This document shows, in pieces, positions 26,188-35,571 of a stretch of DNA of 64,000 bases. A model generated the notes under the pieces. That model was not told where the DNA came from. It saw only the letters and a program-made list of their open reading frames with translations, and did no database searches. Source of the DNA: Asaia bogorensis_B. GTDB lineage: Bacteria > Pseudomonadota > Alphaproteobacteria > Acetobacterales > Acetobacteraceae. Position numbers and translations under genes: made by a program. The DNA lies in the NCBI RefSeq assembly GCF_900465315.1, contig NZ_UBIX01000005.1, one strand, 5' to 3'. How positions within the stretch are numbered: the first letter of the stretch is position 1; each line of letters opens with the position of its first letter.

Positions 26188-26607
26188 TCAGGGCTTGGGC
26201 CATCCAGTCGCGGGGCGGTCGAAATGCGACAGAAGATCCTGATCGGGGATATTCGTCAGGTCCTTGCTCTCGCTCTTGATCAGCTTCTTGCTGGTCGCCT
26301 TCGACAAATGCTCGCGTATGTCATGCAAAACGTGGGGGGCGGCAGCAAGCACGAGTCCCTCAAGAGCAGGATTATCGTTGAGCGCCGTTTCGATTTCGTC
26401 CGCGATCTGTCTTGCGAAGCGCTCCTTGACTTGCACTTTCGGATCCGAACGCGGCTCTTTTATCGAGGCCACATCGCCTGCTGCATCGGTTGCCTTGTCA
26501 TGGGCACCAAAGCGTTGGATCGTACGCATCTGCTGGCCATCGTAGCGCAGGAAGCGTGCTTTTTCACCATCGCAAACTGCATAAAGTACTGGGTCCTGAA
26601 CGGCCAT
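26188..26607 (-). CDS. Host attachment family protein (AtsE-like)
   Basis: A 139-residue protein of the host-attachment family named after Agrobacterium AtsE. DPVLYAVCDGEKARFLRYDGQ at the start, KVQVKERFARQIADEIETAL in the middle and LVLAAAPHVLHDIREHLS with KDLTNIPDQDL toward the end are typical. The fold resembles translation-release-factor-like proteins; biochemical function is not known and the name derives from an early mutant phenotype. The start at 26607 is preceded by AGGAGAGG; a 13-codon upstream extension is rejected. Confidence 0.82.
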   Translation of the reverse strand: MAVQDPVLYAVCDGEKARFLRYDGQQMRTIQRFGAHDKATDAAGDVASIKEPRSDPKVQVKERFARQIADEIETALNDNPALEGLVLAAAPHVLHDIREHLSKATSKKLIKSESKDLTNIPDQDLLSHFDRPATGWPKP

Positions 26608-26690
26608 AAAAACCTCTCCTGTGTTCACGATTAATGAACGCCACACGGTAAAAGCGGTTTCTATTCACACAGTTACTTGAATGATGCGTT

Positions 26691-27560
26691 TCAGGACAGG
26701 GCCAGAGCGTTGCGCAGCAGATGCCACGATGCCTCGTCGGGCGCATAGAGCAGCCCGCGTCCAGGCTCGCTGGGATGGTAGGAAGCACCGTTCAACCGGG
26801 CTCCATAGGCGCCTGCCTCATGCATGAGCAGCCAGCCAGGGCAATGATCCCACAGGCAGGTCCTGCTATAAGCCAGGACGTGCCCGTGCCCCGCAGCGAC
26901 CATGCGATATTCGTGAGCGGCACAGCGCAGGTCCCACAAGCCCGTCATGGCGCGCAGATTCTTATCGGCCCTTTCCGTATCTCCCATGGGCAGCGTGCGC
27001 CATGCAATCTTCCCGGTCACATCCTGAATACGGGAGAAGGGTCTGGCGGCCTGCATGGGTCTCGTGGCGCCGCTCGCATCTTCGCTCCAGGCGCCCTCCC
27101 CCTGCAAGGCGAGGGCAGAAGAACGTGTGAGCGGATCATGAATGACGCTGGCGACCGGGACACCGTGCTCAAGCACTGCCATCATTACGCCGAACACCGG
27201 GAGTCCCGCAGCATAATTCGCTGTACCGTCAATCGGATCGATCGTAACGCAAAGGGGAGATCTTCCCGCTTCATCGACGAGTGCTGGACAGGAAGCGCAT
27301 CGTTCCTCACCGATCAGCACAGCCCCCGGCAGCAGGCTTTTCAACTGACCCGCTATGAATTCCTCCGCCAGAAGGTCTGCAACCGTGACCAGATCAGATG
27401 GCGATGATTTCGTGCGTATATCGTCCCCGGAAAGACGACCAAAACGCGGCATGATGATCTGGGTCGCGGCATCCCGTGCGATCGCAGACAGATCCTCAAG
27501 CACCGCGCGCGTCACGGTACGGGCCCGCAACGCTGTCATGGTGGCCTCACCCTTGCTCAA
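26691..27560 (-). CDS. Inositol monophosphatase family protein
   Basis: A 289-residue metal-dependent phosphatase. The two metal-binding motifs are visible: GEERC (about 84-88) and TIDPIDGTANY (105-115), with the C-terminal CLWDHCPGWLLMHEAGA closing the site. Substrates in the family include inositol phosphate, histidinol phosphate and 3'-phosphoadenosine 5'-phosphate; I cannot choose among them. The frame begins at TTG 27560 behind GGGGAGGAA; the ATG at residue 8 (27539) is an alternative. It lies 54 bases behind hflX on the same strand. Confidence 0.82.
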   Translation of the reverse strand: MSKGEATMTALRARTVTRAVLEDLSAIARDAATQIIMPRFGRLSGDDIRTKSSPSDLVTVADLLAEEFIAGQLKSLLPGAVLIGEERCASCPALVDEAGRSPLCVTIDPIDGTANYAAGLPVFGVMMAVLEHGVPVASVIHDPLTRSSALALQGEGAWSEDASGATRPMQAARPFSRIQDVTGKIAWRTLPMGDTERADKNLRAMTGLWDLRCAAHEYRMVAAGHGHVLAYSRTCLWDHCPGWLLMHEAGAYGARLNGASYHPSEPGRGLLYAPDEASWHLLRNALALS

Positions 27561-27614
27561 TCATTCCTCCCCGGGGAAACCAATATTCTCCCTCAATCCA
27601 CTATCAGGAGGATT

Positions 27615-28925
27615 TCAGGCAGACACAAGGCAATCTGGATAAAGCTGGCCAAAGCGTGACCGGTCCTGTTCGAACAGCCGGACATCGAGCGTGATCTCGG
27701 TTTCCTGGTCCAGGCGTTCCAGCACCTCGCCATGCTCGTAGAGCCACGCCAGCGCAGCACCGTTGCTGATATCCAGGCTTACACGCGTCAGGCTCATTGA
27801 TGCCGTCATATGCTGGTCAAGCATCGAATAGAGATTGGGCAGCCCCTCGCCTGTCATGGCCGATATGGCCACACAACCGGGATGGCGGGGCACAGCCTCG
27901 ATACCGCCCATGAGGTCGGCCTTGTTCAGGACCTCGATGGTTCGCTCGGGCCAGTTTTCATCCAGCATGCCATCACGCACCATGCCATCCAGCACGTTGA
28001 TGACATCGGCACGCTGAGCCGCACTGTCCGGGTGAGCGATATCGCGCACATGGAGGATGATATCAGCCTCAGCCACTTCTTCGAGCGTCGCACGAAAAGC
28101 TGCGACCAGTTCAGTCGGCAATTCGCTGATGAACCCGACCGTATCGGAGAGGATGACCCTGCGCCCCGAAGGCAGGCGCAAGCCGCGCATCGTCGGATCC
28201 AGGGTCGCAAAAAGCTGGTCCTGCGCATGGACAGCAGAGCCGGTCAGCGCATTGAACAGCGTCGATTTACCCGCGTTGGTGTAGCCCACAAGGGCAACCA
28301 CCGGAAATGGCACCTTCTTGCGGGCGGAGCGATGCAGGCCGCGCGTGCGACGTACCTGATCGAGATCCTTGCGCAGTCTGACCAGACGCTCATCAATCAT
28401 GCGACGGTCAGCCTCGATCTGTGTTTCACCCGGACCGCCGAGAAAGCCGAAACCGCCGCGCTGACGCTCAAGATGGGTCCAGAGCCTGACCAGACGGGAG
28501 CGCTGATATTCGAGATGCGCCAGTTCGACCTGCAATACGCCCTCACGGGTCGCTGCGCGGGCACCGAAGATATCCAGGATAAGTCCGGTGCGATCGAGCA
28601 CCTTGCAGTCCAGTGCCTTCTCGAGATTGCGTTGCTGCCCGGGAGACAGTTTCGCATCCACGATCATGACCTTGACGTCATTCTCCTGCACCAGCTCGGC
28701 CAGTTGCTCAACCTGCCCTTTTCCGAACAGGGTTGCAGGGCGTACTGCACGGATTGCCAGAACAGCCTGCCTGACCACGACAAGACCGATGGAAGACGCC
28801 AGCCCGACAGCCTCTTCAAGACGGGCCTCCGCAGCACGGAACTCGTCATTGGGTGTCGGGCGCGCCCAAGGTAGAATGACCGCAGCGCGTGTCGCGGGGG
28901 GTGTCGTACTCGTCGTCACTGACAC
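27615..28925 (-). CDS. hflX: Ribosome-associated GTPase HflX
   Basis: A 436-residue HflX GTPase. The N-terminal HflX domain holds RPATLFGKGQVEQL and the glycine-rich GGFGFLGGPGETQIEADRR; the G domain has GYTNAGKST (G1), DTVGFI (G3) and NKADL (G4). HflX splits stalled ribosomes, notably under heat stress. It lies 21 bases behind hfq, the conserved order in alphaproteobacteria, and probably shares its transcript. Confidence 0.95.
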   Translation of the reverse strand: MSVTTSTTPPATRAAVILPWARPTPNDEFRAAEARLEEAVGLASSIGLVVVRQAVLAIRAVRPATLFGKGQVEQLAELVQENDVKVMIVDAKLSPGQQRNLEKALDCKVLDRTGLILDIFGARAATREGVLQVELAHLEYQRSRLVRLWTHLERQRGGFGFLGGPGETQIEADRRMIDERLVRLRKDLDQVRRTRGLHRSARKKVPFPVVALVGYTNAGKSTLFNALTGSAVHAQDQLFATLDPTMRGLRLPSGRRVILSDTVGFISELPTELVAAFRATLEEVAEADIILHVRDIAHPDSAAQRADVINVLDGMVRDGMLDENWPERTIEVLNKADLMGGIEAVPRHPGCVAISAMTGEGLPNLYSMLDQHMTASMSLTRVSLDISNGAALAWLYEHGEVLERLDQETEITLDVRLFEQDRSRFGQLYPDCLVSA

Positions 28926-28946
28926 GTCTTGGGATAACTCCAGTCC

Positions 28947-29240
28947 TTACAGGCCTAGCTCACTGTCCTGGGCAAAGAGTGCCAGGGGAGCGACAGGCAT
29001 GATCGTGCTCACCGCATGTTTGTAGACAAGCTGAGTGTGGCCGTCACGACGCAGAATGATGGTCTCATGATCAAATTGAGGAATGACACCCTGCAATTTC
29101 ACGCCGTTGACGAGAAACACGGTCACAGGAAGAGCATGTTGCTGCAGGTGCTGCAGGAACAGGGACTGAACCGTTTCGCCCTCCTGGAACTCAGAAAAGG
29201 GGGCGGTCTGGGACGATGGGTTGGGATTTGCTCTGGCCAC
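28947..29240 (-). CDS. hfq: RNA chaperone Hfq
   Basis: A 97-residue Sm-like protein that pairs small RNAs with mRNAs. QSLFLQHLQQHALPVTVFLVNGVKLQGVI is the Sm1 region and DGHTQLVYKHAVSTIMP the Sm2 region with the YKHA RNA-binding motif. The start is a GTG at 29240 behind AAGAAGA; this gives an N-terminus MARANPNPSS, typical of the family, and avoids a spurious 20-codon extension. Followed by hflX and preceded by ntrX. Confidence 0.95.
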   Translation of the reverse strand: MARANPNPSSQTAPFSEFQEGETVQSLFLQHLQQHALPVTVFLVNGVKLQGVIPQFDHETIILRRDGHTQLVYKHAVSTIMPVAPLALFAQDSELGL

Positions 29241-29365
29241 GATTAATCTTCTTTTTTTCAGGTGTTTGCGGGGGGCCCCTGTCAGGAGGCCGGGAGTCAA
29301 CGCGTGAAACTTGCTCCCGGCTTTATGGCCCCTAGCTTAACTTTGTTGAAATTGGGTTTCCAGAC

Positions 29366-30757
29366 CTACAGGGTCCTGTCCTCGGGTGTCACACCAAGCT
29401 GTTTAAGTTTGCGATGCAGCGCACTACGCTCCATCCCCACGAAATTCGCGGTGCGGCTGATGTTACCGCCAAAACGCAGAAGCTGCACCTGCAGATATTG
29501 CGTTTCGAACAGATCCCGTGCCTCACGCAGGGGCAGCGCCATGACATCCGCCCCGGCGTCGAGGCGCGTCATGGACGGTGCGCCCTGACTGACCGTGCTG
29601 GGAAGCATGTCGGCGCGAATGAAATCCTGCCCGTTCGGCATCATGATCAGCAGGCGCTCCATCAGGTTCCGCAGTTCCCTGATATTGCCTGGCCATTCAT
29701 AGGATTGAAGGGCTGCAAGGGCGTCAACTGAGAGCTCACGCGGCGCAAGACCAGCATTCTCGGCGTAGCGACGCAGAAAATGCTGTGCAAGTGAGGGGAT
29801 ATCCTCACGACGCTCACGAAGTGAGGGCAGACGCAACGGTACGACAGCAAGACGATAATAGAGATCCTCGCGGAATCGCCCCAGGGTTATCTCGCCCTGA
29901 AGATCGCGATTGGTGGTCGCGATCACGCGCACATCCACCTTGACCCTGGTCGAGCCACCCAGCCGCTCAAACGTCTGGTCCTGCAACGCGCGCACGATCT
30001 TGCCCTGGGTCTCGAGCGGCATGTCCGCCACTTCGTCCAGCAGCAATGTGCCCTTATGGGCACGCTCGAGCACGCCGGTGCGGCGCATCACGCCATCGGA
30101 TTGCCCTTCGATGCCAAAAAGCTCTTCCTCGAACCGGTTCGGAGCAAGTGTTGCACAGTTCAGGGCGATAAACGGACCTGTGCCGCGGCGCGAGCGGGCA
30201 TGAACCATACGCGCTGCGATTTCCTTGCCCGATCCTGCAGGGCCCGTAATCAGCACGCGTGAATTGGTAGGCGCCACACGCTCGATCTGCCCCCGCACGG
30301 CGCTGATGCCGGGGCCGTCACCGAAAAGCAGCGTCTCGTTTCCCGAGCGCAGGCGCAGCTCGGCGTTCTCGCGTTCAAGGCGTGCGGCTTCCAGCGCACG
30401 CTGGACGACCACAATCAGGCGATCAGCCTGAAAGGGCTTCTCGATGAAGTCATACGCCCCGTGCTGAAGGCTCGAGACGGCTGTCTCGATTGTGCCGTGG
30501 CCTGAAATCATGACGACCGGCAGACCTGGCTCCTCGGCCTTGATGGTCTTGAGCAGATCGATGCCGTCGAGGCGCGACCCCTGCAGCCATATATCAAGGA
30601 TAACCAAAGACGGACGACGCGCCCGGAATGCCGCCAGAGCCTGATCCGAATTGGCAGCAACGCGCGTTTCATATCCTTCGTCACGAAGGAGCCCCTCGAT
30701 GAGAAGCCGGATATCCGGCTCGTCATCGACGATCAGGATTTCATGCTCCATACGCAT
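29366..30757 (-). CDS. ntrX: Response regulator NtrX
   Basis: A 463-residue NtrC-family regulator. The receiver carries ILIVDDEPD and phospho-acceptor D55 (LVILDIWLQG). The AAA+ domain has Walker A GPAGSGKE and Walker B TLLLDEVADM, but the sigma-54-contacting GAFTGA loop is replaced by a GIEGQSDG-type sequence, as is normal for NtrX, so it acts without sigma-54. A Fis-type helix-turn-helix (GGNISRTANFVGMERSALHRKL) ends the protein. It follows ntrY by 14 bases. NtrYX controls nitrogen, redox and envelope functions in alphaproteobacteria. Confidence 0.93.
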   Translation of the reverse strand: MRMEHEILIVDDEPDIRLLIEGLLRDEGYETRVAANSDQALAAFRARRPSLVILDIWLQGSRLDGIDLLKTIKAEEPGLPVVMISGHGTIETAVSSLQHGAYDFIEKPFQADRLIVVVQRALEAARLERENAELRLRSGNETLLFGDGPGISAVRGQIERVAPTNSRVLITGPAGSGKEIAARMVHARSRRGTGPFIALNCATLAPNRFEEELFGIEGQSDGVMRRTGVLERAHKGTLLLDEVADMPLETQGKIVRALQDQTFERLGGSTRVKVDVRVIATTNRDLQGEITLGRFREDLYYRLAVVPLRLPSLRERREDIPSLAQHFLRRYAENAGLAPRELSVDALAALQSYEWPGNIRELRNLMERLLIMMPNGQDFIRADMLPSTVSQGAPSMTRLDAGADVMALPLREARDLFETQYLQVQLLRFGGNISRTANFVGMERSALHRKLKQLGVTPEDRTL

Positions 30758-30771
30758 TCCTCATCAGAAGT

Positions 30772-33222
30772 TCACTGCTCCCTGCTCGTCTGGACCATAA
30801 GGTCGGGCTGTGCATCGGACATCTCGCGTGCGGGCAGGGTAAGCGTCGAGACGGTTCCGCGCTCATCCGGTCGATCCTCCAGCCTGATCCCACCTGCATG
30901 ATCCTCCATGATCTTCTTGACAATGGCGAGCCCCAGCCCCGTCCCTTTCGGTTTGTGCGTGATATACGGTTCCGTCAAGCGGTGGCGGTCAACAGAAGGC
31001 AAACCGATACCGTCGTCAATGACCTGCACCATGGCTTCGCCCCCTGCAACCCCCAGAACCACGCGAATACTCCCCTGGGTCGTGCGTCTTTCGCCTGCCC
31101 CCTCGCCCTGAGCACTTATCTGACTGCTGTCGCCCTGCTCGTCGCGCTCCTTAGCTGCCATGGCCACGGCATCGGCGGCATTTTGCAGCAGATTGGTCAG
31201 GGCCTGGCCAATCAGACGCCTGTCGCAATGCACGAGAGGACCACGGGCCGGCATATCGGTCGTATCATAGATGATCTCGGGATGAGCATTGCGCTGAAGG
31301 ACCAGAGCCTCTCGCACCAGACGCGACAGATCCTCGTCCTTGAGAACGGGTTGCGGCATGCGGGCAAAAGACGAGAACTCATCCACCATACGTCCGATAT
31401 CGCCAACATGACGCACGATCGTATCCACACACTGCCCGAAGGTTTCCGGATCGGAACTGATCTCGCGCAGGAAACGACGCTTCAGCCGCTCTGCCGAGAG
31501 CTGGATGGGCGTCAGCGGATTCTTGATTTCATGGGCGATGCGACGGGCCACGTCGGCCCAGGCCGCCTTGCGCTGGGCCGCCAGAAGCGCCGTGATATCA
31601 TCGAACGTGACAACATAGCCTGTCGAGTCATCGCTTCCTTGCTCACCCACAACACGCACCAGAAGTGTGCGGCCGGAAGTACCCACGCTGGGGCCATCGC
31701 CAAGCACCGCCCCTTTTTCAGCGACATCGATCTGGATCTCGGCTGTGTGCGCCTGTCCGGGCTCTGCCCGCGCCTGATCGAGCATGGTGCCGAATTCCGG
31801 CACAACATCGCGCAGGGCCTGTCCCTTGCCACTGTCCAGGTCACGCTGGAGCAGCCTGGAGGCCGCGCGGTTGGGTAATTCGATCACCTGATGCGCGTCG
31901 AGACCAATCACGCCGGCCGATACACCCGAAAGCACCGTTTCGGTGAAGCGACGCCGCTCATCAATCTGCTCGTAGGCTTCCATCAACTCGGTACGCTGGG
32001 TCGAAAGCTGATCGGTCATGCGGTTGAAGGCACGAGAGAGGGTACCAACCTCATCATCACGCCGCGCGTCGCGGGCCCGTGCTTCGGGCACACGCACGCT
32101 CAGATCGCCCTCGCTCACCCGTCGCGCTGCAAGGATCAGGAGCCCGAGCGGTTGGGTAATCTGTTTGGCCAGAACCAACCCCGTCAACATGCCTATGCTG
32201 AGCACCAGCAGGCCCAGTAGCGCGAAGATCAGCGCAAAGCTCACCTGTATGGCCGAGCGATGCGCGTCGAGACGCTGATATTCCGAAACAACCGCATCGG
32301 TATGGCGCATATGCTCGAGAATCTTGGCATCGACCGGGCGTGTGATGACCAGCATCAACCCGGAACTTGGCCCGAGGCTGACGACAGCGCGCACAGTGCG
32401 CTCATCGGGACTATCGAGAATGGCCACATCATTGGTGCGTGCCAGGGTCGTGGCATCCTTTGGCGGCAGGGCAAGCTGCTTGCCCTGCAAGGCTGCCAGA
32501 CCGCCTGAAGCCACCACCTTGTTGGTATAGGAATCGAACACAACGGCCTCGTTCAGGCCGCGTTCAGTGGCTTCCACATCCAGCATCATCCCGAGCTGAC
32601 CCGGATCACGCATCAGATCCACGCCGTGGCGATACATCTCGTCATTATTGGCGGTGATGATGATGTTTGCGAGGGCAAAGGCCTCGGTGCGGATGTTGTC
32701 GTTATGCTCCTGCAGATAGCCTGCCGCCACGTCACGTGCTTCGGTCAGCGCCGTATTCACCCTGTTGGAAAACCAGATCTGGATCCCGAAATGGAAGAAC
32801 AGGGCTGCAAGCCCCCCGATCACCACGGTCGGGGCCACAGCGACCACGCCGAAAAGCGTAATCAGCCTGACATGAAGCCGCGCCCCGGCCAGACCAGTGC
32901 GGCGCTCGGCAAGCATGCGCCCGACGCGCATGATGACAGCCGCCCCCAGAAGAAGCAGCACCACGAAATCGAGCAGAAACACGACGGATTCGATCTGGGG
33001 CCGGTAAGCAAAGGAGAGGCCACGCGCCAGAACGACAAATGTCGTGATCAGCAGGACCAGCGCTGCGCAGGCCAGAACCATTGCCGTCTTGAGACGGCTG
33101 ACACGCCGTATAACCCGCAGGAAGGCAGAGTCATTCTCTGTCTGCGATCCGCTTCTGGGCATGGCATCATCCGGGATGGGGTCAGACGCTTGCGTGATTA
33201 CGGGCTTGTCCCTGTCTGTCAT
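30772..33222 (-). CDS. ntrY: Sensor histidine kinase NtrY
   Basis: An 816-residue membrane kinase. Four hydrophobic helices lie around 45-72, 80-105, 122-152 and 320-350, with a periplasmic sensing region between the third and fourth. A HAMP segment (ITQPLGLLILAARRVSEGDLSVRV) and a PAS domain follow. The phospho-acceptor His is in RRIAHEIKNPLTPIQLS, and the ATP-binding N, G1 and G2 boxes are present (LLQNAADAV, VIDDGIGLP, GTGLGLAIVKKI). Its start overlaps the stop of the ntrC-like gene by four bases. Cognate partner: NtrX just downstream. Confidence 0.93.
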   Translation of the reverse strand: MTDRDKPVITQASDPIPDDAMPRSGSQTENDSAFLRVIRRVSRLKTAMVLACAALVLLITTFVVLARGLSFAYRPQIESVVFLLDFVVLLLLGAAVIMRVGRMLAERRTGLAGARLHVRLITLFGVVAVAPTVVIGGLAALFFHFGIQIWFSNRVNTALTEARDVAAGYLQEHNDNIRTEAFALANIIITANNDEMYRHGVDLMRDPGQLGMMLDVEATERGLNEAVVFDSYTNKVVASGGLAALQGKQLALPPKDATTLARTNDVAILDSPDERTVRAVVSLGPSSGLMLVITRPVDAKILEHMRHTDAVVSEYQRLDAHRSAIQVSFALIFALLGLLVLSIGMLTGLVLAKQITQPLGLLILAARRVSEGDLSVRVPEARARDARRDDEVGTLSRAFNRMTDQLSTQRTELMEAYEQIDERRRFTETVLSGVSAGVIGLDAHQVIELPNRAASRLLQRDLDSGKGQALRDVVPEFGTMLDQARAEPGQAHTAEIQIDVAEKGAVLGDGPSVGTSGRTLLVRVVGEQGSDDSTGYVVTFDDITALLAAQRKAAWADVARRIAHEIKNPLTPIQLSAERLKRRFLREISSDPETFGQCVDTIVRHVGDIGRMVDEFSSFARMPQPVLKDEDLSRLVREALVLQRNAHPEIIYDTTDMPARGPLVHCDRRLIGQALTNLLQNAADAVAMAAKERDEQGDSSQISAQGEGAGERRTTQGSIRVVLGVAGGEAMVQVIDDGIGLPSVDRHRLTEPYITHKPKGTGLGLAIVKKIMEDHAGGIRLEDRPDERGTVSTLTLPAREMSDAQPDLMVQTSREQ

Positions 33223-34220
33223 GACCGTGTGCGCCCTGTCTCGATCCCAAGAAGCTGCAGCCGTTTGCGCAGCGTATTGCGGTTGATCCCCAGAAGGGCA
33301 GCCGCCCTGATCTGATTGCCCTCTGTCGCCCTGAGCACAAGGCGGAACAGGGGTCGCTCGACCTCTGCCAGCACGCGGGCATGAAGCGACCCCTGCACAT
33401 CGCTTTCGAGATCGAGCATGGAGGGAAGATAACGCGCCAGAAGCCCCTGAAAAGAGGCAGCATCAGCAGTTGTGTCCACCCGATGCAACGCAGCAAGACG
33501 TGCCGCCGTCACGACCCCGCCCATTCGGGATTGCGCAGCGTGAGACAGGAGCTGGCGTATCTGGCGGAAATTACCGGGCCAGTCCTGCTGGGCCAGCCAG
33601 TCAGCGCAATCCGGATGAAAAACCGCCTCTCCGCCATTCTGTTCGGCCCAGACGGCGCAAAGCGCCCCCATATCGTCATGGCGCTCCCGCATGGCAGGAA
33701 CGGTGACACAGTGCCGGCTCAAAAGGGTGGCCAGGGCCTCATCCATGCGGCGATCCTGCACAAGACGCGCAGGTGTCCATGTACTGGTGCAGATCACCAC
33801 CGGGCGTACATTGGCCGGTTTATTGCACAACAGCAAAAGCAGGCTGGCTTGCAGGCCTGGCTCGACAAGGCCGATCTCACCGATGAACAGGCACCCGGCC
33901 TGATCCGCCAGAGCCTCTTCAAAGGAAAGGCGGTCAATGACCGGCACGAAGCGCCCCGGTCGGGCAGACTGCACCCAGAGATAACGTGCAGCTCTTGTTC
34001 GGCCGCTGCCTGCCTCACCACACAGCATGAGTGCGTCGAGCGATGGCAGGCAGGCATCAAGCCGATCTCGCAATTGTCGGACCGCTTCAGACTGCCCGTC
34101 AAAACCAAGACTTGCCGGTGCGGAGTGCTTCAAGGCATGAGGCGCCACGCTCGCCGCGCCTCGGAAATCTGGCTCTGCATTTTCAGAAAGCATGCCGGGA
34201 GAGGCGCGATCGTGCGGCAT
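33219..34220 (-). CDS. Receiver-less, degenerate NtrC-like protein
   Basis: A 333-residue protein in the position of ntrC. It lacks the N-terminal receiver of about 120 residues: only some 40 unrelated residues precede the AAA+-like part. Walker A reads GEAGSGRT (68-75) with Arg in place of the catalytic Lys; Walker B reads CLFIGEIG (110-117) with Gly in place of the essential Asp; there is no GAFTGA loop. The C-terminal Fis-like helix-turn-helix (TEGNQIRAAALLGINRNTLRKRL) is well preserved and NtrC-like. It therefore probably binds DNA but cannot hydrolyse ATP, take a phosphate or remodel sigma-54 holoenzyme. It could be a repressor or architectural protein. Gene order dusB-(ntrB missing)-this gene-ntrY supports the origin. 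Confidence 0.8.
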   Translation of the reverse strand: MPHDRASPGMLSENAEPDFRGAASVAPHALKHSAPASLGFDGQSEAVRQLRDRLDACLPSLDALMLCGEAGSGRTRAARYLWVQSARPGRFVPVIDRLSFEEALADQAGCLFIGEIGLVEPGLQASLLLLLCNKPANVRPVVICTSTWTPARLVQDRRMDEALATLLSRHCVTVPAMRERHDDMGALCAVWAEQNGGEAVFHPDCADWLAQQDWPGNFRQIRQLLSHAAQSRMGGVVTAARLAALHRVDTTADAASFQGLLARYLPSMLDLESDVQGSLHARVLAEVERPLFRLVLRATEGNQIRAAALLGINRNTLRKRLQLLGIETGRTRS

Positions 34221-34362
34221 CAGGAGCGCACTGACACGGTTGCGATCATCATGCGCCCGACTGGCCTGAATTGGTAGGGCAAGGCGCGGTCAGATCTTCC
34301 TTATTCAGAGAATGCAGAAGTCCGGAATACAAAGACGCATCATGATGCAGCGAACGCGTCAT

Positions 34363-35466
34363 TCAGGCAGCTTCTTCAACCGCATCGCCGGAATCGGGGC
34401 GCTGATGCGTGGCTTCACGGTCGCGCACGACCCCGTTGGCGATCTGTTGGTCGTAAAACGCCGTGAGGTGGTCGATCACATCCTGCGCTGTATCCATCTT
34501 GTTGATGCTGGCACGAAACGCGGCTGAACCGGGAAGGCCGTGCGAGTACCAGGAGACGTGCTTGCGGGCGAGACGCAGGCCGGGACGCTCGCCGAAATGG
34601 TCCAGCATCATCCCGTAATGGCGCAGAACGATAGCTTTCTCTGTCTCGAGGTCCGGATCCGGCATGTTCTCGCCCGAACGAAGCGACTGCGCCACCTGGG
34701 CCAGAAACCACGGGCGCCCATAGCAGCCGCGACCAATCATCACACCATCCGCCCCCGAGGCCGCCAGCGCATCGCGGGCGTTCTGGATGGAAACGATATC
34801 CCCGTTGACGATCACAGGCAGGGAGACGCTTTCCTTCACCGAGCGAACGAAATGCCAGTCTGCCGTGCCGTTATAGAACATCTGGCGCGTACGCCCGTGG
34901 ACGGTCACAAGGCGAATACCAACATCTTCGGCAATGTGGGCCAGACGCGGGGCATTGAGCGACTGATGATCCCACCCCATGCGCATCTTAAGCGTCACCG
35001 GCACTGAAACGGCCTTGACCGTCGCTTCCAGCAAAGCCGCAGCCTTGACCTCATCACGCATGAGCGCGGATCCGGCAGATTGCCCCACCGCCACTTTTTT
35101 CACAGGGCAGCCAAAGTTGATGTCAATCAGGTCGGCGCCCTGATCCACAGCAATCCTGGCGGCCTGCGCCATCGCCTCGGGGTCACATCCTGCCAGCTGA
35201 ACGGAGTTGGGGCCGTTCTCGGCGCTGCGCGCCATGCGCAGGGTATTCTCGTTCTCACGCACCATGGCCCATGAGGCGATCATTTCCGAAACAACAAGCC
35301 CGGCACCGAGATCACGCGCCAGCTGACGGAAGGGCAGATCCGTGACACCTGACATCGGCGCCAGAATAACCGGCGTTTCGATCACGACACCGCCGCCAAG
35401 ATCGATCGGGCGTAGTTCAAGGCCGCGGCTCGACCCAGCCACGTCGGAAGAGGAGAGATTGCTCAT
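34363..35466 (-). CDS. dusB: tRNA-dihydrouridine synthase DusB
   Basis: A 367-residue FMN enzyme (old name NifR3) that reduces uridine in the tRNA D loop. APMSGVTDLPFRQLA starts the barrel, VVSEMIAS follows, INFGCPVKKVA holds the catalytic Cys, and GADGVMIGRGCYGRPW binds the flavin phosphate. In most alphaproteobacteria it heads the dusB-ntrB-ntrC-ntrY-ntrX cluster; here ntrB is missing behind it and 142 bases separate it from the ntrC-like gene. Confidence 0.94.
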   Translation of the reverse strand: MSNLSSSDVAGSSRGLELRPIDLGGGVVIETPVILAPMSGVTDLPFRQLARDLGAGLVVSEMIASWAMVRENENTLRMARSAENGPNSVQLAGCDPEAMAQAARIAVDQGADLIDINFGCPVKKVAVGQSAGSALMRDEVKAAALLEATVKAVSVPVTLKMRMGWDHQSLNAPRLAHIAEDVGIRLVTVHGRTRQMFYNGTADWHFVRSVKESVSLPVIVNGDIVSIQNARDALAASGADGVMIGRGCYGRPWFLAQVAQSLRSGENMPDPDLETEKAIVLRHYGMMLDHFGERPGLRLARKHVSWYSHGLPGSAAFRASINKMDTAQDVIDHLTAFYDQQIANGVVRDREATHQRPDSGDAVEEAA

Positions 35467-35571
35467 GATGGGCCAAGGATACCGGCGGCCCTTGCGCGAA
35501 GCAATCAGAGATCGTCTCTCGTGGCACAGAGAGTCCCTTGCACAACCCGGCTTCTCACGCGTCGGGATCGT

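Noticed and set aside
29366..30757. NtrX as a broken sigma-54 activator because it lacks GAFTGA
   Set aside because: Absence of GAFTGA is normal for NtrX, so this is not a defect; only the ntrC-like gene next to ntrY is considered degenerate.
30898..31878. A 326-codon frame opposite ntrY
   Set aside because: Antisense shadow; the ntrY frame contains all kinase motifs.
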